From the NCBI RefSeq assembly GCF_963920485.1, contig NZ_OY986431.1, positions 1,612,001 through 1,676,000 of the forward strand: a stretch of 64,000 nucleotides of DNA, given 5' to 3'. Position 1 is the stretch's first letter. Each line of letters begins with the position of its first letter. Both the position numbers and the translations under genes were made by a program. The notes below the pieces were generated by a model. It made no database searches and was not told the DNA's origin. It saw only the letters and a program-made list of their open reading frames with translations. This DNA is from Cyanobium usitatum str. Tous (GTDB lineage: Bacteria > Cyanobacteriota > Cyanobacteriia > PCC-6307 > Cyanobiaceae). Shown piece after piece: positions 61,615 to 64,000 of this stretch.

Positions 61615-62532
61615 TTGCCAACTAAGACAAAGATCGACCCACACATCGCAGCAAGTGCCCATAGGGTGGCTGGAAGCTCAAACAGCATCGTGCCAATTCG
61701 CACCGCCCTAGCTGTGCTCACGGCTACCACAGCCCTTGTGCTGACAGGGTTGTGGGTTGGCAACAACGTCAACATGCTGCCGCTGGGTGCCAGCAGCAAC
61801 GCCTCAACCTACGACGACCTATTTAAGGTTTTATTCAGCATTGGCACCGTGCTGTTTCTTGGCATCGTGATCCTGCTGGCCTACAGCTTGTTTCGATTTA
61901 GGCGCCGCAGCGGCGATTTCAGTGATGGCCTGGCAATAGAGGGAAATCTGCCCCTAGAGATCGTCTGGACGGCAATCCCTGCCGTGGTTGTTTTGTTTGT
62001 CGGGCTATACAGCTACGACATTTATGAGCGGATGGGCGGTATGGCCACGCTCAACGATCACATGGCTATGGATCACGGGGCCATGCAACAGGTAAGTGTC
62101 AAGGAAGGGGATTCAGCTGGCCGGGTTTGGGGGGGGATTGGCGTAGCCGGCATTGACGCAGCACCCGCTGGTCCGGTTTTACCTGTTGAGGTAACGGCTA
62201 TGCAATTTGCCTTTATTTTTCACTATCCAGGCTCAGACATAACCAGCGGCGAACTGCATGTGCCCACCGGTCAACAGGTGGAGTTGCGCATGGAAGCCCG
62301 TGATGTAATCCATGCTTTCTGGGTGCCCCAATTCCGGCTCAAGCAGGATGTAATTCCAGGCCAGCCAACCGTGCTCTCCTTTACCGCCACTCGGGCTGGC
62401 ACCTATCCGATCATCTGCGCCGAGCTCTGCGGTCCTTACCACGGCGGCATGCGCTCCAACGTTGTAGTGCACGAGCCCGATGCCTACGACACCTGGTTGC
62501 AACAGAACACTCCCAACCGCACCACCACCTGA
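61615..62532 (+). CDS. ctaC: Cytochrome c oxidase subunit II
   Basis: CuA-carrying subunit of the aa3-type oxidase. 305 residues from TTG at 61615; a GTG further in (about 61666) is an alternative, and the start is uncertain. Two or three membrane helices come first (including LFSIGTVLFLGIVILLAYSL), then the CuA domain: VIHAFWVPQFRLKQDV and ICAELCGPYHGGM, with Cys268, Cys272, His276 and Met279 as ligands. Followed by ctaD with a GAGG ribosome site. Confidence 0.95.
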   Translation: MPTKTKIDPHIAASAHRVAGSSNSIVPIRTALAVLTATTALVLTGLWVGNNVNMLPLGASSNASTYDDLFKVLFSIGTVLFLGIVILLAYSLFRFRRRSGDFSDGLAIEGNLPLEIVWTAIPAVVVLFVGLYSYDIYERMGGMATLNDHMAMDHGAMQQVSVKEGDSAGRVWGGIGVAGIDAAPAGPVLPVEVTAMQFAFIFHYPGSDITSGELHVPTGQQVELRMEARDVIHAFWVPQFRLKQDVIPGQPTVLSFTATRAGTYPIICAELCGPYHGGMRSNVVVHEPDAYDTWLQQNTPNRTTT

Positions 62533-62541
62533 GGAACCGCC

Positions 62542-64000
62542 ATGACTCTCGCCAACCCAAGCGATTTCGACGGCAACCTGCAACCCCAGGGGTGGCTGCG
62601 CTACTTCAGTTTCAGCCTCGATCACAAGGTCATCGGGCTGCAGTATTTGGTTTGTGGCTTCATCTTCTATTTGATCGGCGGTGCCCTAGCTGGGGTTATC
62701 CGCACGGAACTGATCAGTCCAATTTCCGATTTCGTCAGCCGTGAGACCTACAACGAGGTGCTCACCCTGCATGGCACGGTGATGATCTTCCTTTGGATCG
62801 TGCCAGTCGTAAATGGCGCCTTCGGCAATTATCTGATTCCCTTTTATGTGGGGGCCAGAGACATGGCTTTCCCCCGTCTCAACGCTGTGGCCTTCTGGCT
62901 GATTCCCCCCGCGGGCATTCTGCTTATCAGTAGTTATTTTATCGCCGGAGCAGCTGCCCAATCCGGCTGGACCGCCTATCCGCCCCTAAGTCTCACCACC
63001 CCAGCCGCAGGCCAAGTGGTGTGGATATTGAGCGTGCTTCTGCTTGGTGGCAGCTCGATTTTTGGCGGCATCAACTTCATTGCCACAATCCTCAAGCTGC
63101 GGCGCCCTGGCCTGAAGCTGATGATGCTGCCCATGTATTGCTGGGCAATGCTTGGCACCAGCGTCCTAGTTGTGCTGTCAACTCCGGTTCTGGCAGGCAC
63201 CCTAATTCTGCTCAGCTTCGACATCATTGCCCACACCGGATTTTTCAATCCAACGATGGGCGGAAACGTAGTTGTTTATCAACACCTTTTTTGGTTCTAT
63301 TCCCACCCCGCTGTCTATATTATGGTGCTGCCAGCCTTCGGGCTTGTCAGTGAAATCCTGCCCATCCACGCCCGCAAACCTCTATTTGGTTACACCACGA
63401 TGGTGTATTCGATCATGGCGATCGTTTTCCTAGGACTGATCGTTTGGGCTCACCACATGTTCACAAGTGGCACGCCACCCTGGATGCGCCTATTTTTCAC
63501 GATTGCTACCTCCTTTATCGCCGTTCCAACCGGCATCAAATTCTTTAACTGGTTGGCAACTTTATGGGGCGGAAAGATTGCCCTTAATTCGGCGATGTTG
63601 TTTTCATGCGCCTTCATAGTTAACTTTGTATTTGGCGGCATCACCGGCGTAGCCCTAGCCCAAGTGCCTTTTGATATTCACGTTCACGACACTTACTTCG
63701 TGGTAGGCCACTTCCACTACATTGTTTACGGGGGCACTGTTTTTGTTATTTTCGGATCGCTTTATCACTGGTATCCGAAATTCACCGGTCGCCTGCTCAA
63801 TGAGGATCTGGGGCGACTCCACTTCCTGCTCACCTTTGTTGGCTTCAATCTCTGCTTCGCCCCCCAGCACTGGCTCGGCTTAAACGGCATGCCCCGTCGA
63901 GTTGCCGAATATGACCCAGCCTTCACCACCCTTAATCAGGTGAGCAGCGTCGGCGCCCTGTTGATGGCGATCAGCACCCTGCCACTGCTTATCAATGTGG
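62542..64000 (+). CDS. ctaD: Cytochrome c oxidase subunit I, partial at right edge
   Basis: Catalytic subunit of the oxidase, open to the window end (about 486 codons seen). SLDHKVIGLQYL opens the first helix. His ligands are visible in TLHGTVMIFLW (heme a), FYSHPAVYIMVLPAFG (CuB with the cross-linked Tyr), WAHHMFTSGTPPW and VVGHFHYIV (heme a3 and a). It starts 9 bases after the ctaC stop and needs heme A from the divergent ctaA-ctaB genes. This gene uses many more A/T third bases than the rest of the window. Confidence 0.97.
   Translation, partial: MTLANPSDFDGNLQPQGWLRYFSFSLDHKVIGLQYLVCGFIFYLIGGALAGVIRTELISPISDFVSRETYNEVLTLHGTVMIFLWIVPVVNGAFGNYLIPFYVGARDMAFPRLNAVAFWLIPPAGILLISSYFIAGAAAQSGWTAYPPLSLTTPAAGQVVWILSVLLLGGSSIFGGINFIATILKLRRPGLKLMMLPMYCWAMLGTSVLVVLSTPVLAGTLILLSFDIIAHTGFFNPTMGGNVVVYQHLFWFYSHPAVYIMVLPAFGLVSEILPIHARKPLFGYTTMVYSIMAIVFLGLIVWAHHMFTSGTPPWMRLFFTIATSFIAVPTGIKFFNWLATLWGGKIALNSAMLFSCAFIVNFVFGGITGVALAQVPFDIHVHDTYFVVGHFHYIVYGGTVFVIFGSLYHWYPKFTGRLLNEDLGRLHFLLTFVGFNLCFAPQHWLGLNGMPRRVAEYDPAFTTLNQVSSVGALLMAISTLPLLINV

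Overview
The window is core chromosome from a GC-rich picocyanobacterium of the Synechococcus/Cyanobium type. The evidence is a set of oxygenic-phototroph genes (psaF, psaJ, petA, petC, petG, chlI, a plant-type lycopene cyclase, a high-light-inducible protein), cyanobacterial families (CURT1/CAAD, DUF3067, DUF3370, GuaB3, a GroEL2-type chaperonin), tight packing, frequent GTG/TTG starts, and scattered GCGATCGC (HIP1) octamers. No prophage, transposase, CRISPR array or rRNA was seen. The only RNA gene found is a tRNA-Val(CAC).

Layout. 1-3.4 kb: a coiled-coil membrane protein, an isolated sugar-ABC permease and leuA. 3.4-10.1 kb: a GH57 alpha-glucan enzyme, then the minus-strand group gyrA, a frameshifted acetolactate-decarboxylase-like/CARDB gene, and crtL. 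10.2-20.8 kb: mostly plus-strand genes (HcyBio/DUF39, CURT1-like, guaB3, trxA, LOG family, hisH, rsmD, petG on minus, a cytochrome c, a SpoU methylase, a class-A beta-lactamase-fold protein, DUF3370, chlI), many joined by ATGA or GTGA overlaps. 20.8-21.5 kb: a vapBC-type toxin-antitoxin pair with its own palindromic promoter. 21.5-29.5 kb: ruvC, 5-FCL, a CbiL-like protein, sufE, homoserine dehydrogenase, a peptide-ABC binding protein with one permease, and an AAA/DUF4143 ATPase. 29.5-37.6 kb: DUF1400 hydrolase, MFS transporter, ychF, an efflux adaptor, wecB, pilT and an HLIP gene. 37.7-46.2 kb: photosynthetic electron-transport core (tsaD, psaF-psaJ with a strong terminator, gmk, an NFACT gene, tatC, DUF3067, petC-petA, lgt, cobM). 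46.2-56.5 kb: mqo, tRNA-Val, a RodZ-like gene, ppx, ubiA, LD-carboxypeptidase, ispD, a GT9-like gene, fabG and groEL2. 56.5-64 kb: the minus-strand group ctaA-ctaB-ABC ATPase-ABC permease-hypothetical-nanE, divergent from ctaC-ctaD; ctaD runs off the right edge.

How the genes fit together: the Rieske protein PetC carries a twin-arginine motif and lies close to tatC. petC and petA form a cytochrome b6f pair, and petG is elsewhere in the window. Heme A synthesis (ctaA, ctaB) sits back to back with the oxidase subunits that need it. The most unusual items are the broken ALDC-CARDB fusion between gyrA and crtL, the toxin-antitoxin cassette with a 29-bp palindrome over its promoter, an HcyBio protein that seems to lack the family cysteines, and a 4-residue-repeat protein fused in operon to nanE. 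No gap without a gene exceeds 300 bases.
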